DNA of 35,189 nucleotides, taken from NCBI GenBank assembly GCA_017937865.1, contig JAGBCU010000021.1, positions 1 to 35,189 on the forward strand, written 5' to 3'. Positions within the stretch are counted from its first letter, which is position 1; each line of letters opens with the position of its first letter. Made by a program: the position numbers and the translations under genes. The notes under the pieces were generated by a model that ran no database searches, was not told where the DNA came from, and was given only the letters and a program-made list of their open reading frames with translations. Positions 34,710 to 35,189 of the stretch are shown in pieces. This DNA comes from Clostridia bacterium. GTDB taxonomy: Bacteria; Bacillota; Clostridia; Oscillospirales; Acutalibacteraceae.

Positions 34710-34943
34710 ATGTTAGACAGAATTGCATTAATTCTTGTTACAATAGGTGCACTTAACTGGGGTAGCATCGGTCTTTTCAAATTTGACCTTGTTGCTTGGC
34801 TCTTCGGCGGTCAGGCGGCAATTATGTCAAGAATTGTTTACGTGCTTGTTGCCCTTGCAGGTATCTGGTGTATCTCTCTTCTTTTCAGAGAAACAGACCT
34901 TTTACCCGACAACTCAGATTTAGCAGATAATACTGTTGAATAA
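34710..34943 (+). CDS. DUF378 family small membrane protein
   Basis: A 77-residue protein with two hydrophobic helices (about 4-30 and 38-60). It carries the typical DUF378/YuzA start, MLDRIALILVTIGALNWGSIGLF, whose second half continues DLVAWLFGGQAAIMSRIVY. An acidic tail follows. AAAGGAG lies 5 bases before the ATG. The function of the family is unknown. It stands alone, ending in a strong terminator, divergent from addB. Confidence 0.88.
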   Translation: MLDRIALILVTIGALNWGSIGLFKFDLVAWLFGGQAAIMSRIVYVLVALAGIWCISLLFRETDLLPDNSDLADNTVE

Positions 34944-34946
34944 CAT

Positions 34947-34980
34947 TTAAACCCCTTAGCAAATAAGCTAAGGGGTTTAA
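34947..34980. terminator. Terminator between the DUF378 gene and the repeat-protein gene
   Basis: A perfect 14-bp stem, TTAAACCCCTTAGC / GCTAAGGGGTTTAA, with an AAATAA loop. T-rich sequence on each side suits both convergent genes. Confidence 0.85.
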
Positions 34981-34986
34981 TATTAA

Positions 34987-35189
34987 TTACTGTTTACTCC
35001 AATCGAGCCAGCCGTTAGTTATGTAATACCAACCGCCATAATATTCCACCCAACCGGTGTAATCCCAGGCAACAGTACCGCCTTTTACGTAATACCAGAT
35101 ATCGCCATAATAACAAAGCGTATTACTGTTCCAGTTAATCTGACCGTTTTCTACGTAGTACCAAACGTCACAGAAATATGTAAGGGTTG
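34987..35189 (-). CDS. C-terminal end of an aromatic-repeat, cell-wall-binding-type protein (partial)
   Basis: The last ~66 codons of a gene that starts beyond the window, ending at TAA (34987-34989 on +). The translation consists of about three imperfect repeats of ~22 residues around the motif W-Y-Y-V-x-x-G (VWYYVENGQINW, IWYYVKGGTVAW, GWYYITNGWLDW). This pattern is seen at the C-termini of secreted Gram-positive proteins, similar in style to choline- or glucan-binding repeats. The catalytic or main domain is not visible, so the function of the whole protein cannot be stated. Confidence 0.75.
   Translation of the reverse strand, partial: TLTYFCDVWYYVENGQINWNSNTLCYYGDIWYYVKGGTVAWDYTGWVEYYGGWYYITNGWLDWSKQ

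Overview
The window looks like a chromosomal segment of a low-GC, spore-forming member of the Clostridia, probably an uncultured gut Oscillospiraceae/Ruminococcaceae-type organism. The evidence is the Gram-positive gene set: PolC-type polymerase, AddAB, Spo0A, SpoIVB, the Firmicutes block pyrH-frr-uppS-cdsA-dxr-rseP-ispG-polC, and strong GGAGG ribosome sites. The species cannot be named from the sequence.

Layout. 1-1746 (+): the 3' end of GTP-dependent PEP carboxykinase and a DapA-superfamily aldolase. 1811-6385 (+): a three-gene operon of a class-3-like aldehyde dehydrogenase, a GH3-family acyl-adenylating enzyme and an HxxxDG acyltransferase. Its promoter carries a perfect Spo0A box between the -35 and -10. 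6456-17948 (-): an M20 peptidase resembling PM20D1, then polC, ispG, rseP, dxr, cdsA, uppS, frr and pyrH, which together make isoprenoids, undecaprenyl carrier and phospholipid precursors and serve translation and replication. PolC lacks its proofreading exonuclease insert, and uppS is split by a one-base frameshift. 18041-19054 (-): spo0A with its own promoter and three tandem 0A boxes upstream.

19151-23340 (-): a self-contained operon with a consensus promoter, a palindromic operator-like site and a terminator. It encodes a ribbon-helix-helix regulator, a zinc-ribbon/TIR/TPR/membrane-anchor protein, an SPFH protein with three C-terminal zinc ribbons, and a four-helix membrane protein. It lies between spoIVB and spo0A, which are neighbours in many spore formers. 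23358-25751 (-): spoIVB and pfkA, each with a terminator. 25826-27130 (+): tRNA-Phe and a lipoprotein of unknown function. 27133-34520 (-): addB-addA and a small membrane-anchored protein. 34710-34980 (+): a DUF378 protein. 34987-35189 (-): the C-terminus of an aromatic-repeat, cell-wall-binding-type protein.

The two best candidates for undescribed biology are: (i) the ALDH-GH3-HxxxDG acyltransferase operon, apparently under Spo0A, facing a PM20D1-like N-acyl-amino-acid hydrolase, which suggests making and breaking acyl conjugates; and (ii) the RHH-TIR-SPFH-membrane operon, which resembles a membrane-stress or defence module in the style of Bacillus YdjGHI but with a TIR domain. Both functional readings are inference from domain content.
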